From contig NZ_FCNX02000003.1 of assembly GCF_001544835.2 (NCBI RefSeq), positions 248,001 to 312,000 of the forward strand: 64,000 nucleotides of DNA, in the 5' to 3' direction. The position numbers were made by a program, and so were the translations under genes. A model generated the notes under the pieces. That model ran no database searches. It was not told the origin of the DNA and was given only the letters and a program-made list of their open reading frames with translations. Below are positions 36,430 to 45,600 of the stretch, one piece after another. The DNA is from Caballeronia fortuita. GTDB lineage: Bacteria > Pseudomonadota > Gammaproteobacteria > Burkholderiales > Burkholderiaceae. The first letter of the stretch is position 1; every line of letters begins with the position of its first letter.

Positions 36430-36635
36430 GAGCAGGTAATCCGTTTGGAGATGGACGAGAAGGCGTCCAGGCGAAAGCGGCAAGAAGTGCCGGCTGGTGC
36501 GGGAGCCGAGTGACGCATGCGCGCGTCGCTGATGATTTCGTTAACGGAAACGTTTGCCCATTTCTTTAACGAAATAAGCTGAAGAAAAAACGGAACGGAG
36601 CCGGCATCGGGCGACGACGGCTCCATGTTCAATTC

Positions 36636-37409
36636 TCACGTCTTGTTTTTTGCGCTCTCCGCACGAAACGCTGCTTCGCCCGCGTCGGAGATTTCGACCC
36701 ATTTTTTGTCGGGCGGCGCATCGTCGACATAACTGTCGTGCCAGTTCCACCATTTGTATGTCGGCGTCTGCGGATAGCCCTCAGGCGAGTCTTCCCATAA
36801 TTCCTGACGGCCGAGCGGCGTGATGTCGAGGTAGTTCCACGTATTGCCCATCTGCTCGTCACCGCGATTATTGAGGAAATAGGTGCGGAAGACACGATCG
36901 CCGTCGCGGAAGAACACGTTCGTGCCGTGCCATTCGTCGACGCCGAAATCCGCATCGAAACGATCGGTGAGCGTGAACCACGGAATGTTCCAGCCCATGC
37001 GTTCCTTCAGCCGCGCGATGTCCGCTTGCGGCGCGCGCGACACGAAGACGAGTGTCGTGTCGCGCGCATTCAGATGCGCGACGTGCGCGACCTGATCGGC
37101 CACCATCGAGCAGCCGCGGCACGCATGTTCTGGCCAGCCGAATACGCCGGGCTCGTAGAACGCGCGATAGACGATCAACTGCCGGCGTCCGTCGAACAGA
37201 TCGAGAAAGCCGATTCTGCCGCCGGGGCCTTCGAATACGTAGCCGGTCTTCACGGCGGCCCACGGCATGCGGCGGCGCTCGGCGGCAAGTGCATCGCGTG
37301 CGCGCGTGTGCGCCTTTTCCTTCACGAGCAACTGCTGACGCGCGGCTTCCCATTCCTCTTGCGACACGACGGGCGGCGTGCGCATCTCGTTTTCGTGTGA
37401 TGTGGTCAT
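36636..37409 (-). CDS. DUF899 thioredoxin-like protein
   Basis: A 257-residue protein of the DUF899 family, thioredoxin-fold proteins sometimes with selenocysteine-free cysteine CxxC-like sites. Conserved features are MPWAAVKTGYVFEGPGGRIGFLDLFDGRRQLIVYRAF, HACRGCSMVADQV (a CxxC, about residues 97-100), APQADIARLKERMGWNIPWFT and DEWHGTNVFFRDG. ATG 37409 is used; AGGAGG lies about 12 bases upstream. Biochemical function unknown. Confidence 0.85.
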   Translation of the reverse strand: MTTSHENEMRTPPVVSQEEWEAARQQLLVKEKAHTRARDALAAERRRMPWAAVKTGYVFEGPGGRIGFLDLFDGRRQLIVYRAFYEPGVFGWPEHACRGCSMVADQVAHVAHLNARDTTLVFVSRAPQADIARLKERMGWNIPWFTLTDRFDADFGVDEWHGTNVFFRDGDRVFRTYFLNNRGDEQMGNTWNYLDITPLGRQELWEDSPEGYPQTPTYKWWNWHDSYVDDAPPDKKWVEISDAGEAAFRAESAKNKT

Positions 37410-37536
37410 GGCTTTTTGCAACCTCCTGAGTCGGGCTCTTGCGTGGTTTGCCGTGATTCAGTCTGACTCGAAAAGCGGACGATCGAGAGTAACAAGTGTG
37501 ACGCCATTCGCGAGCGGATGCATTCTTAAGCAACGC

Positions 37537-38046
37537 TCAGGCACACGAGGCCTGCAGCGCATGCATCGTTTTCCAGTACGTGAAGAAGCGTCCGGCGAAG
37601 ATGCCCGCGACGATGCCCGATACGGCGGCGTCGATCATCGTATAGGTCGACAGTGCGGCCAGGTTCGTCGCAGTCGCGAGTTCGAAGCCGAGCCAGAACT
37701 TCGCGATGAAGGTCGCGGCGATCAGCGCCATCGGCAGAAGCGAGCCCGGCAGCATCACGGTGCGCGCCACCGGATCGACGATGAAGCGGCTGCGGCTCGC
37801 GATGAACACGCCGCCCACGATGCCCGCGCCCAGCATGACGATCCACACAGCGATGTCGGTCCATCCCGCGAGCGGCGACGACATCAGATGCGAGATGCCC
37901 ATGCCCGCGAAAATCACCGGAATGATCGCGAGCTTCGACAGCGGCGCGGTGCTGGCCTGCATCGCCTTGAAGCCGCGAAAGAGCAGGAAAGCGAGCAGCA
38001 CCCAGACCCACGTCGGCGTGCCTTGAATGATGGCGATTGGCGTCAT
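37537..38046 (-). CDS. Small polytopic membrane protein (DUF6622-like)
   Basis: A 169-residue membrane protein with five hydrophobic segments: VWVLLAFLLFRGF, LAIIPVIFAGMGISHL, IAVWIVMLGAGIVGGVFI, LLPMALIAATFIAKFWLGF and AAVSGIVAGIFAGRFF. The ATG at 38046 is chosen because AGGAG lies 6 bases upstream; the ATG at 38052 is directly abutting that site. Family name is a guess; function unknown. Confidence 0.7.
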   Translation of the reverse strand: MTPIAIIQGTPTWVWVLLAFLLFRGFKAMQASTAPLSKLAIIPVIFAGMGISHLMSSPLAGWTDIAVWIVMLGAGIVGGVFIASRSRFIVDPVARTVMLPGSLLPMALIAATFIAKFWLGFELATATNLAALSTYTMIDAAVSGIVAGIFAGRFFTYWKTMHALQASCA

Positions 38047-38330
38047 GTTCATCTCCTTGCGAGCGGTTGTTTGATGCGCATCATGACGCCGCAGAATTAG
38101 CCGCGAATGAGCCAGAGAATCGCGCTTGCATCGTGCGAATTAAGCGGCTTCAGAATAAGCGCCGCGCGCCGGGTAAAATGCGGCGCCAGCCCGTTATCCG
38201 GCCGCATACGCGTGTGACCCGCGCGCAGCGGCGTTGCGGGCCGCGTCCGCCTCACGAAGGCCACGCATCGTGCGTTCGCGGCGTCCGGTCATCCCGCGCG
38301 CCGCCGCCACCGCCGGCACACACACGAGAC

Positions 38331-38366
38331 ACACGACCCACCCGACCCACCCGACACACCCGACAC
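38331..38366. repeat. Short 9-base tandem repeat in an intergenic region
   Basis: Four units, ACACGACCC, ACCCGACCC, ACCCGACAC, ACCCGACAC. They lie just upstream of the BASS carrier gene in a 345-base gap (38047-38391) with no other feature. No ribosome site is disturbed. Confidence 0.7.
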
Positions 38367-38391
38367 GCAACGACATTCGAGGAACGTTTTC

Positions 38392-39351
38392 ATGCTTGCC
38401 CGCATCACCCGCCTTTTCCCGCTCTGGGCCGTGCTGGTTTCCATCGCCGCCTACAGCACGCCGTCGTCCGTGACGGGCATCGCGCCACACGTCACGACGC
38501 TTCTCACGGTCATCATGCTGTCGATGGGCGTCACGCTTTCCATCGACGATTTCAGGCGCGTGTTCACGCGGCCCGCGCCGGTCATCGCGGGCATCGTGCT
38601 GCATTACCTCGTGATGCCGCTCGCCGCGTGGGTCATCGCCAAGGCGCTGCGCATGCCGCCCGATCTGACGGCGGGCATGGTGCTCGTCGGCAGTGTCGCG
38701 AGCGGCACCGCGTCGAACGTGATGATCTATCTCGCGCGCGGCGACGTCGCGTTGTCCGTCACGATCAGCGCGCTGTCGACGCTCGTCGGCGTGTTCGCGA
38801 CACCGCTGCTCACGCGTCTTTACGTCGATGCATCGATCACCGTCGACGTGCACGGCATGCTGATGAGCATCCTGCAGATCGTCGCGTTGCCGATCGTCGT
38901 CGGCCTCGTCGTGAATCATTTGTTCGGCAAGTTCGTGCGCAAGATCGAATGGATGCTGCCGCTCGTGTCGATGGTGTCGATCCTGCTCATCATCGCGGCG
39001 GTCGTCGGCGGCACGCAGAAGAGCATCGCGTCGGTCGGCATGGTCGTGGCGGTGGGCGTCGTGCTGCACAACGGCATCGGCCTGCTCGGCGGTTATTGGG
39101 GCGGGCGGCTGCTCGGCTTCGACGAAGCCGTCTGCCGCACGCTCGCGATCGAAGTCGGCATGCAGAACTCCGGTCTGGCGGCGACGCTCGGCAAGCTGTA
39201 TTTCACGCCGATCGCGGCGCTGCCGGGCGCGCTCTTTTCCGTGTGGCACAACCTGTCCGGGTCGATGCTCGCGGGTTATTGGGCAGGCCGTCCGGCCAAG
39301 GGCGCCACGCGCGATACGGAAACCGAAAGCGCCGTCGCGCGCCACGGATAA
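38392..39351 (+). CDS. Bile acid:sodium symporter (BASS) family transporter
   Basis: A 319-residue protein with nine or ten membrane helices: [21 protein letters not shown], the [27 protein letters not shown] motif of the core domain, and [18 protein letters not shown]. These mark the BASS family, whose bacterial members (for example PanS) carry pantoate, keto acids or similar organic anions with sodium. The substrate is unknown. A strong terminator follows at once. Confidence 0.88.
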   Translation: MLARITRLFPLWAVLVSIAAYSTPSSVTGIAPHVTTLLTVIMLSMGVTLSIDDFRRVFTRPAPVIAGIVLHYLVMPLAAWVIAKALRMPPDLTAGMVLVGSVASGTASNVMIYLARGDVALSVTISALSTLVGVFATPLLTRLYVDASITVDVHGMLMSILQIVALPIVVGLVVNHLFGKFVRKIEWMLPLVSMVSILLIIAAVVGGTQKSIASVGMVVAVGVVLHNGIGLLGGYWGGRLLGFDEAVCRTLAIEVGMQNSGLAATLGKLYFTPIAALPGALFSVWHNLSGSMLAGYWAGRPAKGATRDTETESAVARHG

Positions 39352-39376
39352 CCGCCGCGAGCAGGAACGGACACGG

Positions 39377-39407
39377 AAAGCGCGCCCGCTGCGGCGCGCT
39401 TTTTTTT
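39377..39407 (+). terminator. Intrinsic terminator after the BASS gene
   Basis: AAAGCGCGCC and GGCGCGCTTT form a perfect 10-base stem with a 6-base loop, followed by eight T. A textbook rho-independent terminator. Confidence 0.92.
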
Positions 39408-39570
39408 CGATCAGATCCGTTCCGCTTTGTATCGCCAAGTATCCGCCGACACCGCCGACACACAGCGATGCACAGCGCGCCCATTCCGAAATTTCCGCGA
39501 TACATGACGACGCTGAAATACGGCACATGGCCCGATGTGCCCATTCCATTTTTTCCGGAAGACCGATCTC

Positions 39571-41325
39571 ATGTCCCTCATCGTCATCGCATTCCTGGGC
39601 GGTGTGTTCACCGTCCTCAGTCCCTGCATCCTGCCGGTCGTGCCGTTCGTCTTCGCGCGCTCGGACCGGCCTTTCGCTACCGAACGTCTGCCGCTCTTCG
39701 CCGGGCTCGCGGGCGCGTTCGCGCTCGTGACCGGCATCGGCGTCGCCGGACTCGCGGGCGCCGCGCAACTGAATCAATACGGCCGCTGGATCGCGCTCGC
39801 GACGCTCGCGCTGTTCGGCGCGGCGCTGCTGTTGCCGTCGCTTGCCGAACGCCTCACGCGGCCGTTGTCCGCGCTCGCGGATCGCATCGTCGCGCGCTCG
39901 CAGACGCAAGGAACGACGCGCCGCATTGCTTCATCGATATTGCTGGGCGCCGCGACCGGCCTCCTGTGGGCGCCGTGCGCGGGTCCGATCCTCGGCGTCA
40001 TCTTCACGGGCGCGGCGCTGCACGGCGCGAACTGGCATACGGCCGCGGCGCTCGCTGCGTATGCCGTTGGAGCGGCGAGTTCGCTTGCCATCGCGTCGAG
40101 TCTCGGCAAGCGCGCGCTGGACCGCGTTAAGCGAACGCTCGGCGTGGGCGAGCATGTGCGCCGCGCGATGGGTGCGCTCGTCGTATTGAGCGTGGCCGCG
40201 ATCGCGACGGGCCTCGATACGCGTCTGCTCGCGCTCATTCCCGGCACGCCGACGAACGGCATCGAAAGCAGGCTCGTCGGTGTGTTGAACGCGAAGCACA
40301 CGCCGCACGATGCACGGCCCGGCGCACGCATGATGCGCGTGTCAATGCCATCGACGCTGCCGGTGCAAGGCAGACTGCCGTCGCTCGATGGCGCGACGAC
40401 GTGGCTCAACACCGCGCCGCTCTCCGCCGATGCATTGCGTGGCAAGGTCGTCGTGGTCAACTTCTGGACGTACTCGTGCATCAACTGTCTGCGAACCTTG
40501 CCGTATCTCAGGACCTGGTCGCAGCGTTATCGCGATGACGGGCTCGTCGTGATCGGCGTGCATACGCCCGAGTTCGGCTTCGAGCGCGATACGGGCAACG
40601 TGAAGCGCGCGCTCGCGAACCTGAACATCGGCTATCCGGTCGCGGTCGATAACGCGTACGACATCTGGCGCGCGTTCGGCAATCAATACTGGCCGGCGTT
40701 CTATATCGTCGATGCACAAGGCCGCGTGCGCTTTCATCATTTCGGCGAAGGCGGTTATCGCGAAGCCGAGGACGCGATCCGTCAGTTGCTTGCGGATAAC
40801 GGCAAGCCGATGCCATCGCACGATGCGCAAACAGTGCAGGGCAGCGGCACACAGGCCGCGGCCGATCCCGCGAACATCGGCTCGGACGAAACTTACGTGG
40901 GCTACGCGCAGGCGCAAGGTTTCGCGTCGCCGCAACGCGTGAAGCGCGATACTGTCGATACTTACTCGTTGCCCGCGCAACTGCCGCTCAACGATTGGGC
41001 GCTTTCAGGAAAGTGGAACGTCGGCGCGGAGTCGGCCGTTCCGGCTGCGGCACAGGCGCGTATCGCGTTTCGGTTTCATGCGCGCGATCTGCATCTCGTT
41101 CTCGCGCCTTCGACGGACGGCAAGCCGGTGCGTTTTCGCGTGACGATCGACGGCGCAGCGCCGGGCGCATCGCATGGCGCCGACATCGCCGCAGACGGCA
41201 CGGGCGTCGTGACGAACGCGCGTCTTTATCAGCTGGTGCGTCAGTCCGGGGCCGTCGAGGATCGGACCTTCGAGATCGAATTTCTCGACCCGGGCGCGCA
41301 GGCGTACAGCTTTACGTTCGGATGA
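39571..41325 (+). CDS. DipZ-type CcdA-thioredoxin fusion protein
   Basis: A 584-residue membrane redox protein. Residues 1-240 are CcdA-like, with about six helices and cysteines in TVLSPCILPVVPFV and LWAPCAGPILG. After a periplasmic linker comes a thioredoxin-like domain with the active site CINC in FWTYSCINCLRTLPYL. The C-terminal 150 residues are a beta-sandwich seen in DipZ proteins (YVGYAQAQGFASPQ, WNVGAESAVPAAAQARIAFRF). It moves reducing power from cytoplasm to periplasmic proteins. ATG 39571 has GGAAG upstream; an earlier ATG at 39535 adds 12 residues. Confidence 0.88.
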   Translation: MSLIVIAFLGGVFTVLSPCILPVVPFVFARSDRPFATERLPLFAGLAGAFALVTGIGVAGLAGAAQLNQYGRWIALATLALFGAALLLPSLAERLTRPLSALADRIVARSQTQGTTRRIASSILLGAATGLLWAPCAGPILGVIFTGAALHGANWHTAAALAAYAVGAASSLAIASSLGKRALDRVKRTLGVGEHVRRAMGALVVLSVAAIATGLDTRLLALIPGTPTNGIESRLVGVLNAKHTPHDARPGARMMRVSMPSTLPVQGRLPSLDGATTWLNTAPLSADALRGKVVVVNFWTYSCINCLRTLPYLRTWSQRYRDDGLVVIGVHTPEFGFERDTGNVKRALANLNIGYPVAVDNAYDIWRAFGNQYWPAFYIVDAQGRVRFHHFGEGGYREAEDAIRQLLADNGKPMPSHDAQTVQGSGTQAAADPANIGSDETYVGYAQAQGFASPQRVKRDTVDTYSLPAQLPLNDWALSGKWNVGAESAVPAAAQARIAFRFHARDLHLVLAPSTDGKPVRFRVTIDGAAPGASHGADIAADGTGVVTNARLYQLVRQSGAVEDRTFEIEFLDPGAQAYSFTFG

Positions 41326-41374
41326 GCGCAACGGTTCCGATGCGGCCCATTGCAACCCGCACCGCGTCTGCTTT

Positions 41375-42070
41375 TCAATGATCCGTGACGAAGGTCGGGT
41401 GACGCGTGCGAATCTCGTCCACCTGACTGAGCGTGCCGGAAAGATGCTTGCGCAACGCGGCATCGGCGGCGTCGGCATCGCCTTTTTCGATGGCATCGAC
41501 GATCTTCGTATGGTCGCGCACCACGGCCTGCGTCTTGCCGTCGACCGGCAGATGCAGTCGCCGCAAACGATCGATATGGCCGCTCAGTCTGCGCACGAGA
41601 TCCCATAGCTGCGGCACGCCCGCGGCCTCATACATCTGCCGATGAAACGACTGATCGAGGGCCGAGAACTGCTCGATGTCCTTCGGCTCCATCCATTCCA
41701 TTTGTTCGGCGATCGTCGCGCGCAGCCGCGCGACCAGCGACGCCCTGTGTTCGCGCGCGAGCGTGCGCACGACTTCGAGTTCGATCGAGCGCCGGAGAAA
41801 ATGCGCCTGCATCGCCGACGCCACGCTGATCCGGCTCACGACCGTCGCGTGCTGCGGAAAGATATCGACGAGTCCTTCCTCGCCGAGCTTCATCAACGCG
41901 TCGCGCACGGGCGTCTGACTGAGGCCGTAACGCGTCGCGAGTTCGGTACGCGACAACACCGTGCCGGGCTCGAGTTCGAGCGACAGGATCATCGCGCGCA
42001 GCCGCTCGAAAACTTGCGGCGCGGCATGACGAGAACGGTCGAGGCGATGAACGGACGCGGAATTATTCAT
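41375..42070 (-). CDS. GntR/FadR family regulator of the glucarate genes
   Basis: A 231-residue GntR regulator: FERLRAMILSLELEPGTVLSRTELATRYGLSQTPVRDALMKLGEEGLVDIFPQHATVVSRIS (DNA-binding, about 20-80, in its usual motifs) and an FCD effector domain with the metal-binding pattern DQSFHRQMY and VVRDHTKIVDAI. It is divergent from glucarate dehydratase, with two matched 18-base operators in the 153-base gap. It most likely represses the gud operon until glucarate or an analogue is present. Confidence 0.92.
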   Translation of the reverse strand: MNNSASVHRLDRSRHAAPQVFERLRAMILSLELEPGTVLSRTELATRYGLSQTPVRDALMKLGEEGLVDIFPQHATVVSRISVASAMQAHFLRRSIELEVVRTLAREHRASLVARLRATIAEQMEWMEPKDIEQFSALDQSFHRQMYEAAGVPQLWDLVRRLSGHIDRLRRLHLPVDGKTQAVVRDHTKIVDAIEKGDADAADAALRKHLSGTLSQVDEIRTRHPTFVTDH

Positions 42071-42088
42071 ATCGGATCGAAAGGGAGC

Positions 42089-42106
42089 GCACTGAAACAT
42101 TAGTAC
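42089..42106. promoter_or_regulatory. GntR operator copy 1
   Basis: GCACTGAAACATTAGTAC, an imperfect inverted repeat (GCACT with AGTAC) that matches copy 2 in 16 of 18 positions. It lies near the gntR start. Confidence 0.65.
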
Positions 42107-42166
42107 TATAGCCGCGCCGATCTCCAATTGGTAAGCCAGAGACGGATGGGCGTTTACCCGACTCAC

Positions 42167-42184
42167 GCACTGATACATTAGTGC
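42167..42184. promoter_or_regulatory. GntR operator copy 2
   Basis: GCACTGATACATTAGTGC: arms GCACT and AGTGC are perfect, 8-base spacer. It lies 40 bases before the gudD start. The two copies are 78 bases apart, about seven turns, which would allow looping. Confidence 0.7.
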
Positions 42185-42223
42185 TTTACCATGCGGTATT
42201 CCACTAATTTCCGGAACGCCGAC

Positions 42224-43498
42224 ATGACTCGCGATATCGCCATCACCCAGGTTCGAATCACGCCGATCGCATTTCGCGACGGCCCGCTGCTCAACGCGGC
42301 GGGCATCCACGAGCCGTGGGCGTTGCGCGCGATCGTCGAACTCGAAACAAGCGATGGCCGCGTCGGCATCTCCGAAACCTATGGCGACGAGCCGATGCTG
42401 CGCGTGCTCGAACAGGCGAAAGACCTGGTGATCGGCTTGTCGCCGTTCGACCTGAACCGGATGGAAGAACGCGTGCGCGCGACCATCACGGCGACGCCCG
42501 GCGCGGTCGAGTTCGAGCTCGCGCCCGGCTCGCATGCCGCGAAGAACGCGCCGAAGGTCATCAGCACACTGGAAGTGGCGATGCTCGATCTGCAAGGGCA
42601 GATCGTCGGCGCGCCGGTCGTCGATCTGCTGGGCGGCAAGGTCCGCGACGCGGTGCCCTACAGCGCGTATCTGTTCTTCAAGTACGCGGAGCACATCGAC
42701 AAGCCGTATGCGCCCGATGCGTGGGGCGAGGGCATCAGCCCGGAGCAGATCGTCGCGCAGGCGCAGCGCATGTTCGATCTGTACGGTTTTCAGAGCATCA
42801 AGCTGAAGGGCGGCGTGTTCGAGCCGGCGCATGAAATCGCGTGCATGCAGGCGCTTGCGAAGGCGTTCCCCGGCATGCCGCTGCGTCTCGATCCGAACGC
42901 GAACTGGACGCTCGAAACCAGTATCGAGGCCGCGCCGCAACTCGACGAAATTCTCGAATACTACGAAGATCCGTGCCCCGGACTCGAAGGCATGGCCGAA
43001 CTGCAGAAGCACACGAAGCTGCCGCTTGCGACCAATATGGTGATCACGACAATGGAGGACTTTCGCCGCGGCTGCAACATGGGCTCGATCAAGGTTCTGC
43101 TCTCCGATCACCACTACTGGGGCGGTCTGCGCGCCACACAGACGCTCGCGCGCATGGCCAAGCTCTGGGGCTTCGGCATGTCAATGCATTCGAACTCGCA
43201 CCTCGGCATCAGCCTGATGGCGATGACGCATGTCGCCGCGAGCGTGCCGAACCTCACGTATGCGTGCGACACGCACTATCCGTGGCAGGAGGAAGAAGTC
43301 ATCAAGGGTGGCCGCGTGAAGTTCGACAACGGCGCGGTCCGTGTGCCGACGACGCCGGGTCTCGGCGTCGAACTCGATCGCGAGAAGCTCGCCGAACTGC
43401 ACGAGCAATACAAGACGTGCGGCGTGCGCAATCGCGACGACCTTTCGCAGATGCGCAAGTATCAGCCGGACTTCACCGGCAAGAATCCGCGCTTCTGA
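42224..43498 (+). CDS. gudD: Glucarate dehydratase
   Basis: A 424-residue enolase-superfamily enzyme that dehydrates D-glucarate to 5-keto-4-deoxy-glucarate. Catalytic and metal residues are visible: the KxK bases Lys193 and Lys195 (SIKLKGG), metal ligands Asp223 (RLDPNANW), Glu248 (YYEDPC) and Asn271 (ATNM), and His322 in MHSNSHLGIS. This HSNSHLG and N as third ligand are characteristic of the glucarate dehydratase subgroup. The start at 42224 follows GGAACG. A glucarate carrier gene follows after 48 bases. Confidence 0.93.
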   Translation: MTRDIAITQVRITPIAFRDGPLLNAAGIHEPWALRAIVELETSDGRVGISETYGDEPMLRVLEQAKDLVIGLSPFDLNRMEERVRATITATPGAVEFELAPGSHAAKNAPKVISTLEVAMLDLQGQIVGAPVVDLLGGKVRDAVPYSAYLFFKYAEHIDKPYAPDAWGEGISPEQIVAQAQRMFDLYGFQSIKLKGGVFEPAHEIACMQALAKAFPGMPLRLDPNANWTLETSIEAAPQLDEILEYYEDPCPGLEGMAELQKHTKLPLATNMVITTMEDFRRGCNMGSIKVLLSDHHYWGGLRATQTLARMAKLWGFGMSMHSNSHLGISLMAMTHVAASVPNLTYACDTHYPWQEEEVIKGGRVKFDNGAVRVPTTPGLGVELDREKLAELHEQYKTCGVRNRDDLSQMRKYQPDFTGKNPRF

Positions 43499-43546
43499 GT
43501 CCAAGAAAAAACGCAGCGCCCCATTCAGGTTTCTGGAGACGAACCA

Positions 43547-44863
43547 ATGAGCAGTTCCAGCGTGCTCTCGAGCGCCGTTCGCAAGGTCAAGTGGCATGTG
43601 CTGCCGCTTTTCGTCGTGATGTTCATCGTCAATTACATCGACCGCGTGAACATCGGCTTCGTGCGTCAGCATCTGAGCGCGGATCTCGGCATCGGCGCGG
43701 CGGCTTACGGGCTCGGCGCGGGCCTCTTCTTCGTGAGCTACGCTGTGTTCGAAGTGCCGTCGAACATGTTGATGCAGCGCTTCGGCGCAAAGGCGTGGCT
43801 CACGCGCATCATGATTACATGGGGTCTTGCGGCCGTCGGCATGGCGTTCGTCAAGGGCGAAACCTCGTTCTACGCGATGCGTCTGTTGCTCGGTGCCGCC
43901 GAGGCGGGCTTCTTTCCGGGCGTCGTGTTCTATTTCACGCAATGGCTGCCGCGCGATGAACGCGGCAAGGCGATGGCTGTCTTCCTGAGCGGCTCGGCGC
44001 TCGCATCGGTGTTTTCCGGGCCGATCTCGGGCGGGCTGATGCTGATCGAAGGGGCGGGCCTGCATGGCTGGCAGTGGATGTTCATCATCGAAGGCATGGC
44101 GTCGGTCGTGCTCGCGGGCTTCGTATGGATCTGGCTCGATTCGAAGCCGCGCGATGCGAAGTGGCTCACGCCCGCCGAGCAGGATGCGATCGTCACCGAG
44201 ATCGAGGACGAGCAGCGCCGCCGCGATGCGGTACACGCAATGAAGCCGTCGTCATGGAGTCTTTTGCGCGATCCGCAAATCCTGATCTTCTGTCTGATTT
44301 ATTTTTCGGTTTCGCTGACGATCTACGGCGCGACGTTCTGGTTGCCGAGCATCATCCGCAAGATGGGCCATCTGAACGATTTCCAGGTCGGGCTGTTCAA
44401 CTCGATCCCGTGGCTCATCTCGATCGTCGCGATGTATATGTTCGCGGCGCTGGCGGCGCGCTTCAAATTTCAGCAAGCGTGGGTTGCGTGCGTGTTGCTG
44501 ATCGCGGCGGTCGGCATGTACGCGGCCGGTCAGGGCAGTCCTGCCTTTTCGTTCGTCGCGATCTGCTTTGCGGCGATCGGCTTCAAGGCTGCGTCGTCGT
44601 TGTTCTGGCCTATTCCACAGGGCTATCTCGATGCACGCATCGCCGCGCCGGTACTTGCGCTTATCAATTCGATCGGCAATCTCGGCGGCTTCGTCGCGCC
44701 AGCGGCATTCGGTTTTCTGGAACAGAAGACGGGCTCCATTCAGGGCGGATTGACGGGGCTCGCGGTGATGTCGGTCGTGGCGGCGGGCGTCGTGTTCATC
44801 GCGCGGATGGCGCCCCGGGAAGGGCGCGGCGTGCCGGCGTTGCAACCGGGCGTGCATAAATGA
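43547..44863 (+). CDS. gudP: MFS glucarate transporter (GudP type)
   Basis: A 438-residue, 12-helix anion:cation symporter: VNYIDRVNIGFVRQHLSADLGIG, EVPSNMLMQRFGAKAWLTRIMITWG and GAAEAGFFPGVVFYFTQWLPRDERGKAMAVFLSG. It has the size and sequence type of GudP-like aldarate proton symporters. Ribosome site GGAGAC, operon with gudD. Assignment to glucarate follows from that linkage. Confidence 0.87.
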   Translation: MSSSSVLSSAVRKVKWHVLPLFVVMFIVNYIDRVNIGFVRQHLSADLGIGAAAYGLGAGLFFVSYAVFEVPSNMLMQRFGAKAWLTRIMITWGLAAVGMAFVKGETSFYAMRLLLGAAEAGFFPGVVFYFTQWLPRDERGKAMAVFLSGSALASVFSGPISGGLMLIEGAGLHGWQWMFIIEGMASVVLAGFVWIWLDSKPRDAKWLTPAEQDAIVTEIEDEQRRRDAVHAMKPSSWSLLRDPQILIFCLIYFSVSLTIYGATFWLPSIIRKMGHLNDFQVGLFNSIPWLISIVAMYMFAALAARFKFQQAWVACVLLIAAVGMYAAGQGSPAFSFVAICFAAIGFKAASSLFWPIPQGYLDARIAAPVLALINSIGNLGGFVAPAAFGFLEQKTGSIQGGLTGLAVMSVVAAGVVFIARMAPREGRGVPALQPGVHK

Positions 44864-44947
44864 TTCGACGTGCGCAGCATTGACGCGCGGCACGGGATTT
44901 GCGGCTCACGTGGGCTCGTCACAGGGCTCACTACCACAGGAGGCGCC

Positions 44948-45382
44948 ATGAGTATCTTTTCCAATATCCTGAACAAGATCTTCCATCACGACAGCGCACC
45001 GGCCAGCGCCCCGAGTACGGGCCAGGCCGCCGCACCGCAGTCCGCGCCGGCGGGCGGCACGCCGCAGGCCGCGCCCGCTACATCGACCGCTGCCTCGACT
45101 CCGGCGCAATCCGCCGCGCCGATGCAGGAAGTGGACGTCGAAGCGGTCCTGACGCAAATGCAGGCCAATCACAGCGAGCAACTGAACTGGCGTACGTCGA
45201 TCGTCGATCTGATGAAACTGCTCGGTCTGGACAGCAGCCTGTCCGCGCGAAAGGAACTCGCGTCGGAACTGCATTACACCGGCAATACGGAAGATTCCGC
45301 CGCGATGAACATCTGGCTGCACAAGCAGGTAATGCAAAAGCTCGCGGAAAACGGCGGCAAGGTGCCGGACGATCTCAAGTAA
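44948..45382 (+). CDS. DUF3597 family protein
   Basis: A 144-residue protein with a strong ribosome site (AGGAGG 6 bases before ATG). MSIFSNILNKIFHH is followed by a 55-residue Ala/Pro/Ser/Gln-rich linker and a C-terminal DUF3597 domain: VDVEAVLTQMQANHSEQLNWRTSIVDLMKLLGLDSSL and SARKELASELHYTGNTEDSAAMNIWLHKQVMQKL. This domain resembles small helical, peptidoglycan- or envelope-related proteins but has no known function. Confidence 0.88.
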   Translation: MSIFSNILNKIFHHDSAPASAPSTGQAAAPQSAPAGGTPQAAPATSTAASTPAQSAAPMQEVDVEAVLTQMQANHSEQLNWRTSIVDLMKLLGLDSSLSARKELASELHYTGNTEDSAAMNIWLHKQVMQKLAENGGKVPDDLK

Positions 45383-45393
45383 GCACGTGCCTT

Positions 45394-45576
45394 TTAGCGC
45401 CGCGCACGCCGTTTCTTCGGCTTGCGCGGCGGCGTCAGCGCGGCTGTCAGTATTGTCGACGCTTGCCGCTTCGCTTGCGCGGTAGCGCGGCCTCGCGTCG
45501 ACCCGATTATCGCGTTCGCCCCGGAAAGCCACATGCTGAGGAACGGGTTCTTTTTCGTCCAAGGGTTCTTCATCAT
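45394..45576 (-). CDS. Small basic protein with NPFLSMWLS motif
   Basis: A 60-residue protein, MMKNPWTKKNPFLSMWLSGANAIIGSTRGRATAQAKRQ, ending in PPRKPKKRRARR. The NPFLSMWLS-A-N segment recurs in short Burkholderia proteins that I cannot name. GGAGG precedes the start. The very basic tail suggests nucleic acid or polyanion binding; that is inference. Confidence 0.65.
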   Translation of the reverse strand: MMKNPWTKKNPFLSMWLSGANAIIGSTRGRATAQAKRQASTILTAALTPPRKPKKRRARR

Positions 45577-45600
45577 GGGCCTCCGGTAGCGTGCGCGTGC

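Noticed and set aside
38331..38366. Possible CRISPR-like repeat
   Set aside because: Units are 9 bases with no spacers, far too short for a CRISPR array, and no cas gene is near.
38194..39909. 571-residue minus-strand frame across the BASS and DipZ genes
   Set aside because: It crosses a strong plus-strand terminator and two well-supported genes; low-complexity Arg/His/Asp-rich sequence.
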